Part shown: in pieces, positions 35,757 through 43,618 of the stretch
How the letters are laid out: each line of letters opens with the position of its first letter
Position numbering within the stretch: position 1 is the first letter of the stretch
Source: JANQGH01 sp039819285
GTDB lineage: Bacteria > Pseudomonadota > Alphaproteobacteria > DSM-16000 > Inquilinaceae
Assembly (NCBI GenBank): GCA_039819285.1
Contig: JBCBSH010000003.1
Location: 1 to 64,000, forward strand
Reading direction: 5' to 3'
DNA: 64,000 bases
Made by a program: the position numbers and the translations under genes
Notes under the pieces: model-generated
What the model was told of the DNA's origin: nothing
Databases searched by the model: none
The model's input: only the letters and a program-made list of their open reading frames with translations

Positions 35757-36209
35757 CTATCCCAGCGCCAGACGCCGGGAGGAAACCGCCCGCAACCCGA
35801 GGAACAGCAAGAGACCGACGGGGGCCAGCAGGAAGGTCAAGACCATACAGGGCAGCACCAGCAGGCGCGGCAATCCATGACGCGCTGTTTCGCGCAGTTG
35901 CCAGGCTCCGAAGAACATGTCGAAGGCCAGGTAGTGCAGCCACCCTGCCACGACGAGGCCCGGCGATGCGTAAAGCGGCAGCAGCTCTTCAAGGCTGCCA
36001 AAGCCGCCCTCTACCGTGCCCCAGGACGTCGCCATCAGCACGATGTAGACGACCGCGTAAAGCACCGGAACAAAGATCGACGCCGCCAAATCCACCACCC
36101 GGTGCAAGCCGGCGATCTTCGCGGGACCGACCAGCAGAACGGCAAACATCGCCAGCCAGGTGACGATCGCGATGAGGTTCGCCAGCCAAAAGACAGTGTC
36201 AAAGGTCAT
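35757..36209 (-). CDS. ABA4-like (DUF4281) membrane protein
   Basis: A 150-residue protein with about four transmembrane helices and the family phrase GWLHYLAFDMFFGAWQLRE (about residues 88-106), then HGLPRLLVLPCMVLTFLLAP. The plant relative ABA4 is needed for neoxanthin formation; bacterial members are unproven. I use the ATG at 36209, which fits family N termini; ATG 36221 would add four residues. It lies 92 bases downstream of chrR on the same strand, which links it by position to the RpoE oxidative-stress system. Confidence 0.75.
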   Translation of the reverse strand: MTFDTVFWLANLIAIVTWLAMFAVLLVGPAKIAGLHRVVDLAASIFVPVLYAVVYIVLMATSWGTVEGGFGSLEELLPLYASPGLVVAGWLHYLAFDMFFGAWQLRETARHGLPRLLVLPCMVLTFLLAPVGLLLFLGLRAVSSRRLALG

Positions 36210-36301
36210 GGTCGGACCCATCTTCGCCCGCTTGCGTCGATCACGATGCGGCAGCCGCACGCCACATGTAGTGCGCGATCAAACCAAATGGAGGCGGCGG
36301 T

Positions 36302-37006
36302 CTAAAACTTAACGAAGGGGTTCAAAAACCGTCCGAACCTGCCCGTCAGACGCAGCGGGGCATCGATCACCGTCAGGCAGATGCAGTCCTGCCCCGGCCC
36401 GGCGATCGGACGGTGGTCGTGATCGTCGTCGAGGATGGCGACGTCTCCGCGCCCGAAATGGCCGATCTCGTCGTCGTAACTGCCTTCCAGCACCAAGGTC
36501 AGTTCGCGCCCCTCATGGGTATGCTGGGGCATGCTGGCGCCGGGCTTTATGCGCAAAAGCTTGGTCTTGGCACCACCAACGTCCAGTTCGTACTCCTCCA
36601 GCCCGCGGATAACCGGCTGCCAAGCCAGCGCGTCCGGCTCGGCCTTCAGATACCCGCGCAACGGCATTGGAAGTGACGGGATATGGCCTTCGTCGTTGGC
36701 CGGCGGGGTGAAAACCGGCGGCTCGACCTCTTCAGAGGCATCCAATCGCGCCAAAACGGCACTGAGCGCGTCGTGATCGACCGCCGTCGGCGCCAGGGAT
36801 TCCAGCATCGCGCCGCCAAGCGCTTCAAGCTCTTCCGCCCGCGCCCGGCATTCCGGGCACAGGGCAAGATGGGTCGCGATCAACAGCGAGACAGCCTCGC
36901 TGGTATTGCCCGCGGCGTAGTCCAGCAAAAACGCGTCATCGAGATGGTGCGACGGCAATCCATCCCCCCCACGGGATGCCGCCGCCTTATGCGCGGTCGC
37001 CATCAT
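36302..37006 (-). CDS. chrR: ChrR-family zinc anti-sigma factor with cupin domain
   Basis: A 234-residue protein. The N-terminal anti-sigma domain has the zinc ligands of ChrR: a histidine in LPSHHLDDAF and the HLALCPECRA motif (H-x3-C-x2-C, about residues 46-53). The C-terminal cupin spans MPQHTHEGRELTLVLEG to about residue 215. ChrR holds RpoE inactive and is destroyed upon singlet oxygen or organic hydroperoxide stress in Rhodobacter. The ATG overlaps the rpoE stop by four bases, giving stoichiometric co-expression. Confidence 0.92.
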   Translation of the reverse strand: MMATAHKAAASRGGDGLPSHHLDDAFLLDYAAGNTSEAVSLLIATHLALCPECRARAEELEALGGAMLESLAPTAVDHDALSAVLARLDASEEVEPPVFTPPANDEGHIPSLPMPLRGYLKAEPDALAWQPVIRGLEEYELDVGGAKTKLLRIKPGASMPQHTHEGRELTLVLEGSYDDEIGHFGRGDVAILDDDHDHRPIAGPGQDCICLTVIDAPLRLTGRFGRFLNPFVKF

Positions 37007-37689
37007 TCATGTTCCTTCATGATCTTGCGCAGCTTGGTCAACGCCAGTCGCAGGCGCGATTTGACGGTCCCCAGCGGCAAGCCGGTTTCCGCCGCGATCA
37101 CGCTGTGCGGCTTGTCGTCGTAATATGCCATGCGCAACAAAAACCCTTGCTCTTCCGGCAGTTCGGCAATGGCCTCGACCACCGTTGCGGTCTCCTGCTT
37201 AGCCTGCACCGCCATGTCGCCGCCGATTTCGGGTTCCGGCATAAAGGCCGGGTCGGTCGGGTCGAACTCCGGCCGCCGCTCCCGCCGAACGGCATCGATG
37301 CGCTTGTTTCTCGCAATCGTGAACATCCAGGTGCTTGCCGACGCCTGGCGACGATCGAACGTCTCTGCCCGTCGCCACACGGTAACCATCACCTCCTGCC
37401 CAATCTCCTCGGCCGCCGACATGTCACACCCCAAACGCATCAGATATGACTTCACACGCGGCGCGAAATGCTCAAACAGCTCGACAAACGCTGACCGGTC
37501 GCCGCCGGCAACCGCGACCAGCAAGTCGTCCAGATGCGCAGAGCGCCTGCGAGACGCCGCGGTTGGGCTAGAAGATGCCATCGGCGTATTTGACGCCGGA
37601 GGCGCGTTGTGCACAACCCCAAGAGCGGCGGCGACGGCCAAACCGTCCGCGACCACCTGTCCCGCCGGTATCGTCTGTATTTGAGACAT
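37003..37689 (-). CDS. rpoE: ECF sigma factor RpoE (ChrR-controlled, ECF11 type)
   Basis: It has a sigma-70 region 2 (SAFVELFEHFAPRVKSYL, then EEIGQEVMVTVWRRAETF) and region 4 (LPEEQGFLLRMAYYDD, then LPLGTVKSRLRLALTKL). Such sigma factors activate photooxidative-stress genes. The start is uncertain. The frame is open to an ATG at 37698, but this overlaps the predicted -10 element. ATG 37689 would make a leaderless start (228 residues). ATG 37581 gives 192 residues, closest to family length, but lacks a clear ribosome-binding site. Cotranscribed with chrR. Confidence 0.9.
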   Translation of the reverse strand: MSQIQTIPAGQVVADGLAVAAALGVVHNAPPASNTPMASSSPTAASRRRSAHLDDLLVAVAGGDRSAFVELFEHFAPRVKSYLMRLGCDMSAAEEIGQEVMVTVWRRAETFDRRQASASTWMFTIARNKRIDAVRRERRPEFDPTDPAFMPEPEIGGDMAVQAKQETATVVEAIAELPEEQGFLLRMAYYDDKPHSVIAAETGLPLGTVKSRLRLALTKLRKIMKEHE

Positions 37690-37694
37690 CAGTG

Positions 37695-37724
37695 ACATTA
37701 CGCGTACGGGTCACGCGCGGATCA
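37695..37724 (-). promoter_or_regulatory. RpoE-type ECF promoter driving rpoE-chrR
   Basis: On the minus strand, TGATCC (complement of 37719-37724) is followed after exactly 18 bases by TAATGT (complement of 37695-37700). The known RpoE consensus of Rhodobacter is TGATCC-N18-TAAGA, so the -35 box and spacing match fully and the -10 box partly. This would give autoregulation. Confidence 0.65.
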
Positions 37725-37847
37725 CGCTGCCAACGCAAAAAAGTCAAAAAAGCGAAAGACGCTAGGCGACAGACGCGGAACCGGGTAAACGGATGCGCGA
37801 CGACTGTTTAGTCGAGCTTTGTGTTTCGATACTTCAAGTGAGGCGGC

Positions 37848-38390
37848 ATGCTTCAGACGCTTCGCCGGTTTCTGTGCCGGTTTCTGCCGATCATTGGTGT
37901 CGTGGCCCTTCTGACGGCATCGCAGGCAGTGTCGGCACAGGAACAACGACCGGACTATCTCGGCACGAATCGGGATTGGCACGCCTTCCAATTCACCGAG
38001 GCCGGCAATGTCGTGTGCTTCATGGCCAGCCGTCCGACCAGTGAAGAGGGCAATTATACGAGGCGTGGCGACGTCTTCGTGCTGGTCACCCACCGGCCCG
38101 CCGAGAACAGCCGCGACGTGGTCAGCTTTTATTCCGGCTATCCGTTCGAGGATAACGGGTCGGTGTCCGTGACGATCGACGGCGGCGACAATTTCACCTT
38201 CTTTACCGAGGGCGAAACTGCCTGGTCGCCGGACCCGCAGACCGATCGCGCCATTATCGACGCGATGCAGGCCGGCTCCCAGATGGTCGTGCAAGGCCGG
38301 TCGGCACGGGGAACCCTGACGACCGACACCTACAGCCTGTTCGGCTTCACCGCGACGCTTGGCGACATCAACAGCGCCTGTGGCCTTTAA
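37848..38390 (+). CDS. invasion-associated locus B (IalB)-like secreted protein
   Basis: A 180-residue protein with a signal peptide (LPIIGVVALLTASQAVSA, cleavage near residue 29). The mature part is an IalB-type domain: RDWHAFQFTEAGNVVCFMAS, RRGDVFVLVTHRP, and the C-terminal SARGTLTTDTYSLFGFTA followed by NSACGL, with two conserved cysteines that probably form a disulfide. IalB is named from Bartonella erythrocyte invasion, but free-living alphaproteobacteria carry many copies; a host role is not implied. It is divergent from rpoE. Confidence 0.85.
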   Translation: MLQTLRRFLCRFLPIIGVVALLTASQAVSAQEQRPDYLGTNRDWHAFQFTEAGNVVCFMASRPTSEEGNYTRRGDVFVLVTHRPAENSRDVVSFYSGYPFEDNGSVSVTIDGGDNFTFFTEGETAWSPDPQTDRAIIDAMQAGSQMVVQGRSARGTLTTDTYSLFGFTATLGDINSACGL

Positions 38391-38479
38391 CGCCACCATC
38401 TGACGAAAGAACTGGCGATCGGCGGCGCGGGAGCCCATTGTTCTGAACGCCCTAACCGTCAGAAACCCGCAGGCTGCCC

Positions 38480-39613
38480 ATGGGCATCCATAGCCACGCC
38501 AACCTCTTCGCGCCGCCGACGACAGGCGTCGACGGCCGCCGCAACCTTGTCGGCATGCCGAAAGAGGCACTCGCGCGCGAGATGGTGGCGCTGGGCGAAA
38601 AGCCGTTTCGGGCCAAGCAGCTCTGGCGCTGGATCTACAAGAACGGCGTGACCGAGTTTTCGGCCATGACCGACCTGGCCAAGCCACTGCGCGACACGCT
38701 CGACCGGGCCTACGTCATCGAGCGGCCCACGATCGCGCACGCCCAGGAAAGTGCCGACGGCACGCGCAAATGGCTGCTGCGGCTGGCCGACGGCCATGAG
38801 GTCGAAATGGTTCACATTCCCGAAGACGATCGCGGTGCGCTTTGCGTTTCCTCGCAAGTCGGCTGCACGCTTACCTGCCGGTTCTGCCACACCGGCACCC
38901 AACGTCTGGTGCGCAATCTGGAACCGGCCGAGATCATCGGCCAGGCCATGCTGGCGCGGGACCAGCTCGGCGAATGGACCCTGCCTCATGAAGACCGCCT
39001 GTTCACAAACATCGTCATGATGGGCATGGGCGAGCCGCTCTATAACTACGAGAACGTCGCGGCCGCGCTGAAGATCATCATGGATGGCGAGGGCTTCTCG
39101 CTGTCGCGCCGGCGGATCACGCTGTCCACGTCCGGGGTGGTGCCGATGATGCAGCGCTGCGGTGAAGAGCTGAACGTCAATCTGGCGGTCAGCCTGCACG
39201 CTGTGACCGACGAACTGCGGGACGAGCTGGTGCCGCTGAACCGCAAATATCCAATCGCGATGCTACTGGACGCCTGCCGGTCTTATCCTGGCGCCAACAA
39301 CGCGCGCCGGATCACATTTGAGTACGTCATGCTGAAGGGCGTGAACGACAGTGATGCGGATGCCCGCGCGCTGGTGCGCCTGCTGCGCGACATTCCGGCC
39401 AAGGTCAATCTGATCCCGTTCAACCCCTGGCCGGGCAGCGGTTACGAGACGTCCAGCAAACGACGCATCGACGCCTTTGGTGCGATCGTCATGGATGCCG
39501 GCTATTCCAGCCCGGTGCGCACGCCGCGCGGGCGCGACATTGCCGCAGCGTGCGGCCAGTTGAAGTCCGAAAGCCAACGGTTGCCGGCCCGGGAACGGTT
39601 GGCGGTCGCTTGA
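38480..39613 (+). CDS. rlmN: dual-specificity 23S rRNA/tRNA adenine C2 methyltransferase
   Basis: A 377-residue radical-SAM enzyme. The [4Fe-4S] motif CTLTCRFCHTGTQ (about residues 129-141) follows SSQVG. MMGMGEPLYNYENV binds SAM, ITLSTSGVVPMM follows, and the C-terminal region has the methyl-carrying cysteine near AAACGQL. It methylates A2503 of 23S rRNA and A37 of some tRNAs. The N terminus has a conserved region around KPFRAKQLWRWIY. Confidence 0.96.
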   Translation: MGIHSHANLFAPPTTGVDGRRNLVGMPKEALAREMVALGEKPFRAKQLWRWIYKNGVTEFSAMTDLAKPLRDTLDRAYVIERPTIAHAQESADGTRKWLLRLADGHEVEMVHIPEDDRGALCVSSQVGCTLTCRFCHTGTQRLVRNLEPAEIIGQAMLARDQLGEWTLPHEDRLFTNIVMMGMGEPLYNYENVAAALKIIMDGEGFSLSRRRITLSTSGVVPMMQRCGEELNVNLAVSLHAVTDELRDELVPLNRKYPIAMLLDACRSYPGANNARRITFEYVMLKGVNDSDADARALVRLLRDIPAKVNLIPFNPWPGSGYETSSKRRIDAFGAIVMDAGYSSPVRTPRGRDIAAACGQLKSESQRLPARERLAVA

Positions 39614-39619
39614 ACACAA

Positions 39620-39634
39620 GCGCCCCAAGGGCGC
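39620..39634 (+). terminator. short hairpin after rlmN
   Basis: GCGCCC (39620-39625) and GGGCGC (39629-39634) form a perfect 6-bp stem with loop CAA, beginning 7 bases after the rlmN stop. No T-run follows, so it may only stabilise or attenuate the transcript. Confidence 0.35.
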
Positions 39635-39659
39635 GGCCACCGGCGGAGGAACCCTCCTA

Positions 39660-40115
39660 ATGACATCTGCCGTTCCAAATCACCCGCTGTTTGTCGAGCG
39701 CCAATCGGCCGTTGACCAGCCGATCGCCATGGGGGTCGGCGTTTTGCTGATCGTCGTCTTCGGCCTGTTCGGCCCCGGTTGGCTGGTGGCGATTATCGGC
39801 GTGGTCTATCTCGCGTTTCTGTGGTCGCTGATGCTGGTCACGTCGGTTGAGGCCGATCATCTGGAGATCCAGTTTCGGCCGTTCGCGCGGCGGCGGATCG
39901 GCCGATCGGAGATAGCCGAGTTCGAGGTCGTGACCTACCGCCCTCTGCGACAATGGGGCGGCTGGGGCATCCGCATGCGTGGCGCCGATCGGGCCTACAC
40001 GATGTCCGGCGACAGGGCGGTGCAACTGAAGCTGACCAACGGCAATACCGTCCTGGTCGGCTCAAATTGTCCCGAGCTCTTGCACGACGCGCTGATCAAA
40101 ACTCAGGCAGCGTAA
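39660..40115 (+). CDS. membrane protein with PH-like C-terminal domain, unknown function
   Basis: A 151-residue protein with two transmembrane helices (IAMGVGVLLIVVFGLFGPGW and an adjoining helix to about residue 60). A small beta-rich cytoplasmic domain follows (ADHLEIQFRPFARRRIGRSE, RQWGGWGIRMRG, AVQLKLTNGNTVLVGSNCPE). The layout resembles bacterial PH-domain membrane proteins. Its ribosome-binding GGAGG (39645-39649) can pair with CCTCC (39653-39657) three bases later, so the site may be masked in RNA. No specific function is known. Confidence 0.65.
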   Translation: MTSAVPNHPLFVERQSAVDQPIAMGVGVLLIVVFGLFGPGWLVAIIGVVYLAFLWSLMLVTSVEADHLEIQFRPFARRRIGRSEIAEFEVVTYRPLRQWGGWGIRMRGADRAYTMSGDRAVQLKLTNGNTVLVGSNCPELLHDALIKTQAA

Positions 40116-40125
40116 GAAAAGTCCG

Positions 40126-41318
40126 CTAGCGCAGCGCCTTTTCAAGACGTCCCAGCGCCTCGTCCAGCTTTTCGTAGTCTGCGGCAAAGCACAGCCTAAG
40201 GAAGCGTTCGCCGCCCGGCCCAAAGGCTGTTCCCGGGGCCAGTCCGACACTGGTTTCCTTCAACAGGCGGAAGGCGAGGTCGCGGCTGTCGGTCTCTCCA
40301 TCGACGGCGAAGAAGTAATAGAACGCGCCCTCAGGCACGCCGGCGATGACGCGGTTGATCCGCCCCAGGCGCTCGACACACAGATCGCGACCGCGTCGGC
40401 ACATGGCGATCGTCTGCTGAACGAAGTCATTCCCCTTCGCTAACGCGACCGCCGTTGCGTCCTGCATGAAATGGGCAACGCCGGACGTGTTGTATTGGAT
40501 CAGGTTCTCGATGGTCTGCCCCAGGGCGGGCGGCGCCACCATCCAACCGATGCGCCAGCCCGTCATGGCCCAGTTCTTGGAAAAGCTGTTGACCTGGATG
40601 ACGCGGTCGTCCGGCGTCGCGATGTCCAGAAAGCTCGGCGCCGCCTTGGCGCCGTTATAGACCAGCTTGGCGTACACCTCGAGGCGATGATCCAGAGACC
40701 ATGCTCGCGGGCGAAGTCGAGGATGGTTAACTGGGTTTCGCGGTCGATCACGACACCCGTTGGATTGCCGGGCGAGTTGATGAACAGTGCCCGCGTGCGT
40801 GGCGTGACGGCGGCCAGCAGCTTTTCGGGATCAATGCTCCAGCCTTCCCCGTCAAAATCCATCGGCACACAGACCGGAACCGCGCCGTTGATCCGCGCGG
40901 CCTCCACGATGTTCGGCCAGACCGGGCTGACCACAACCATCTCGTCGCCGGCGCCAAGCAGCAGTTGGCAGGTCAGCATAATCGCCTGCATGCCGGAGCC
41001 GGTGATGAAGACATTTTCTGCTGCAATGGGCTTGGCATACAGGTCGGACAGGTAGTTCGACAGCGCCTGCCGCAGGGGCGGAATGCCGCGCTGATAGGTG
41101 TAGAAGGTCTTGCCGGCGCGCATCGAGGCGATGGCGGCGTCTTGGATGAAAGCCGGCGTCGGCTGCGATCCCTCGCCGACCCAAAGCGGGATCAGATCAT
41201 CGAGCTCCCGCCCGGCATTGAAGATCTCGACGATGCCGCTTTCGCGCACCTGCCGCGCATTTGGCGAGAGCGTCGCCAGCCAATCCGTGCTTTCGGTCGC
41301 GATTTGTGCGCTATCCAT
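40126..41318 (-). pseudogene. PLP-dependent aminotransferase, frameshifted
   Basis: Two adjacent reading frames together make one class I/II aminotransferase of about 395 residues. The upstream frame (41318 down to about 40684) carries LWVGEGSQPTPAF, the SGMQAIMLTCQLLLGAGDE cofactor region and SPGNPTGVV, ending LWIIAS. The downstream frame (about 40677 to 40126) resumes at EVYAKLVYNG and holds the Schiff-base lysine motif VNSFSKNWAMTGWRIGW. The break, a deletion of one or four bases near 40678-40684, removes the cofactor-binding Asp of the expected (S)DEVY motif. Either a real pseudogene or a sequencing error. Confidence 0.85.
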
Positions 41319-41393
41319 GTCGTGTCCCACACTCACCTAGCCTGACCGCCGGACCTTAGGTTGGCCGGTCGGCCAAGGCCAGGGGCGAACACG

Positions 41394-42365
41394 CTAACCA
41401 GACATGACGTAGTCAATCACCGGCGGCTCAAAGGCGGCCGGGTCCTGCGCGCCGCGCTCGAAATCCGTCAGCCGATAGCGCGCGTGCCGCCAGTCGGGCT
41501 CTTCCCCACAACAGCCAAGCGCCAGATAGCGATAGTCCGCTTCCAGGACGATGCCGTCCGACGTGACCAGGGCGAAGCCTTCGAAAATCGGCTGGCCCGC
41601 CTCGTCGGCTCCGGTCAGTTCAAACCGCGCCACCGGCTGTCCATCAATCGTCTCGGCCCCCATCCACCGGGGCTCGACGCCATAGGCGGCGAGCGTGCGC
41701 ACGGTCAGCGGCACATCAAGCAAACCACCGAGAACATGGGCACTGCCATCCACGAGGTCCGGCAGCCATGAATAGGCCAAATCGTGATCGGGACGCAGCA
41801 GGACGATCGCGTCGCCCTTGCCGGCCGGTTCGAGACGGAGCACGGGTCCAAGCCCGAAGGCCTGCCGCGGCGGTTGGCCTTCGACCTCCAGGACGCCACT
41901 CCAGCCGCCAGTCGCAAGAGGCCATCCTGCGCTGGTCAGGGGCATGTCCGGTGTTTCCTCAAACCGGGCCAGCAGCGCCACATTGGCGCGTTCGACGTCG
42001 CTCAGCGCAATCTCGCCGTCCGTCGGCTGGTACCAATCCCTGGCGCGGAATATCTGATCGAGATCGGGGCTGCTGAAGGACCGGCCGTGGCGTGCGAAGA
42101 TCTCGTTGCGGGCAAGACGCAGCCATTCCGGCGACCGGCCGACCAGGTCCGCCGGATTCAATGGCCACTCGTCCGAGCTGTTGGCGATCTGATCCGATCG
42201 GCAATCGGTGGCGTCCGTCAACATCGGACAAACGGGCGGGTCCCCGTATGGCGCCTCATTGCAGATTCCGTTGCCCGCCAGCGCGCAGCTATCGTCTTGC
42301 GCAGACGCGGAGGTAATCGTCCCCGCAAGGAGAAAACCCGCCGCAACGACGACCCATTTGATCAT
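41394..42365 (-). CDS. secreted YARHG-domain protein
   Basis: A 323-residue protein with a signal peptide (IKWVVVAAGFLLAGTITSASA), then a short cysteine-bearing segment (CALAGNGICNEAPYGDPPVC, with further Cys after it) that may form disulfides. Next is a YARHG domain: WLRLARNEIFARHGRSFSSP, residues about 86-105, then RARDWYQP. The C-terminal 180 residues are beta-rich and unrecognised. YARHG is an extracellular peptidoglycan- or surface-associated domain of unproven role. The ATG at 42365 follows GGAGGAA by 7 bases. Confidence 0.75.
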   Translation of the reverse strand: MIKWVVVAAGFLLAGTITSASAQDDSCALAGNGICNEAPYGDPPVCPMLTDATDCRSDQIANSSDEWPLNPADLVGRSPEWLRLARNEIFARHGRSFSSPDLDQIFRARDWYQPTDGEIALSDVERANVALLARFEETPDMPLTSAGWPLATGGWSGVLEVEGQPPRQAFGLGPVLRLEPAGKGDAIVLLRPDHDLAYSWLPDLVDGSAHVLGGLLDVPLTVRTLAAYGVEPRWMGAETIDGQPVARFELTGADEAGQPIFEGFALVTSDGIVLEADYRYLALGCCGEEPDWRHARYRLTDFERGAQDPAAFEPPVIDYVMSG

Positions 42366-42406
42366 GGTTTGTTCCTCCATTCCCACGCTTATTGGTCAGT
42401 TTTGCG

Positions 42407-42430
42407 TGACACCCACAACATTTAGTGTCA
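42407..42430. promoter_or_regulatory. TGACAC-N12-GTGTCA inverted repeat
   Basis: A perfect 6-bp inverted repeat (42407-42412 and 42425-42430) lies in an AT-richer stretch between the YARHG gene and the small ORF at 42471. Its size and spacing fit a dimeric regulator's operator. No bound protein can be named. Confidence 0.4.
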
Positions 42431-42455
42431 TTGTCCCGTTATTGGCGCAACAACG

Positions 42456-42469
42456 AAAGGAGGTGATCC
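42456..42469 (+). promoter_or_regulatory. extreme Shine-Dalgarno sequence of the 42471 small ORF
   Basis: AAAGGAGGTGATCC, with a preceding matching G at 42455, is a perfect complement to the conserved alphaproteobacterial 16S rRNA 3' end (GGATCACCTCCTTTC). GGAGG ends 7 bases before the ATG, an optimal distance. A match of 15 bases far exceeds any other ribosome-binding site in this window. Confidence 0.75.
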
Positions 42470-42470
42470 A

Positions 42471-42569
42471 ATGTCTAACGGTATGGTGTCGCTGTACACC
42501 CTTGGGTCTATCGGAGAGCTGGCCGTGAGGTCGATGCCGCCCCTTTCAGTGGTCGCCATCGAGCTTTAA
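42471..42569 (+). CDS. 32-residue small ORF / possible leader peptide
   Basis: ATG at 42471 to TAA at 42567-42569 encodes a 32-residue peptide beginning MSNGMVSLYTLGSIGEL and ending SVVAIEL. It has no signal peptide and no run of a single amino acid typical of attenuators. It is supported by the 15-base Shine-Dalgarno match directly upstream. A hairpin follows at 42575 and an intrinsic terminator at 42685, after which scoAB begins at 42876. It could be a stand-alone small protein gene or a regulatory leader. I do not recognise the peptide. Confidence 0.55.
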   Translation: MSNGMVSLYTLGSIGELAVRSMPPLSVVAIEL

Positions 42570-42574
42570 ACGGC

Positions 42575-42614
42575 TGGGTCTTCGATCGGCCCTTGCGCGG
42601 GCCGTCTCGACCCA
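42575..42614 (+). other. two-tier RNA hairpin downstream of the small ORF
   Basis: TGGGTC (42575-42580) pairs with GACCCA (42609-42614). Inside it, CGGCCC (42587-42592) pairs with GGGCCG (42599-42604) around loop TTGCGC. It starts six bases after the small ORF's stop codon and lacks a T-run. Confidence 0.5.
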
Positions 42615-42684
42615 AAGGTGTCACGGCAGGCAGGGGCAAACGAACCACGCAATCGCCCTGTCCTGACGCCTAGCGTTCAAAACT

Positions 42685-42720
42685 GCGCCGCTTCGGATCT
42701 CGGTCCGGGGCGGCGCTTTT
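42685..42720 (+). terminator. rho-independent terminator upstream of scoA
   Basis: GCGCCGC (42685-42691) and GCGGCGC (42710-42716) form a 7-bp GC stem directly followed by TTTT. The loop holds a further CGGA/TCCG pairing. It lies between the small ORF and scoA. The stretch 42721-42875 holds no other gene that I can see. Confidence 0.65.
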
Positions 42721-42875
42721 ACGTTTGAAAGCGTCGCCGCGTCCGGTTCGCGCGCGCCAAGTCCCCATCCAAGTCCCCGTGCGGCGCATTCGACGCTTTG
42801 CCTCCGGCTGGCAACGCGGTAAACCCTACCCCCTCGAAATCGCCCCCAAGGATGACGGGAAGACAGGTAAACGCG

Positions 42876-43583
42876 ATGCAAAAGGTCTATCCGGACGCCA
42901 CCGCCGCTCTCGAAGGATTGCTGTTCGACGGCATGACGATCATGGCTGGCGGCTTCGGCCTATGCGGCATCCCGGAAAAGCTGATCGACGCCATCGAGGC
43001 GGCGAGCGTGAAGGATCTGACCGTGATCTCCAACAATTGCGGCATCGACGGGGTCGGGCTTGGCAAGCTGTTGGATGCGGGCCAGATCAAGAAGATGATC
43101 AGTTCCTATGTCGGCGAGAACAAGAAGTTTGCCGAGTTGTACCTGTCCGGCGAGCTGGAGTTGGAGTTCAATCCGCAAGGCACCTTGGCGGAACGCATTC
43201 GCGCCGGTGGCGCCGGCATCCCGGCGTTTTTCACCAAAACCGGCGTCGGCACGTTGATCGCCCAAGGCAAGGAAGAGCGGACCTTCAATCACGAGCGCTA
43301 CATCATGGAAACGGGGCTCGTCGCGGATCTCGCGATCGTGAAGGGCTGGAAAGCGGACCCGCACGGCAACCTGGTCTACCGAAAGACAGCGCGAAACTTC
43401 AATCCGATGATGGCCACAGCCGGCAAGGTCACGGTCGCCGAGGTGGAAGAGGTCGTCGAGCCGAAGGATCTGGACCCCGATCACGTGCACACGGCGGGCA
43501 TTTTCGTCCAGCGGCTGATCGAAGGCCACGATTACGAAAAGCGGATCGAGCAGCGCACGGTGCGCGAGCGCGAAACGGTCTGA
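42876..43583 (+). CDS. scoA: 3-oxoacid CoA-transferase subunit A
   Basis: A 235-residue class I CoA-transferase alpha subunit. The CoA-binding block is IMAGGFGLCGIPEKLIDA (about residues 22-39), followed by VISNNCGIDGVGLG and the PAFFTKTGVGT loop. With subunit B it moves CoA between succinyl-CoA and acetoacetate in ketone-body or polyhydroxybutyrate use. The ATG at 42876 follows AGG at about 8 bases. The open frame upstream to 42798 lacks family similarity. Paired with scoB 35 bases later. Confidence 0.95.
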   Translation: MQKVYPDATAALEGLLFDGMTIMAGGFGLCGIPEKLIDAIEAASVKDLTVISNNCGIDGVGLGKLLDAGQIKKMISSYVGENKKFAELYLSGELELEFNPQGTLAERIRAGGAGIPAFFTKTGVGTLIAQGKEERTFNHERYIMETGLVADLAIVKGWKADPHGNLVYRKTARNFNPMMATAGKVTVAEVEEVVEPKDLDPDHVHTAGIFVQRLIEGHDYEKRIEQRTVRERETV

Positions 43584-43618
43584 GCCGGCGCAAGAGACAA
43601 GACCCAGAGGACAAGACC

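Noticed and set aside
37801..37814. CGACT-GTTT-AGTCG hairpin upstream of the IalB-like gene
   Set aside because: Five base pairs only; expected by chance and without supporting context.
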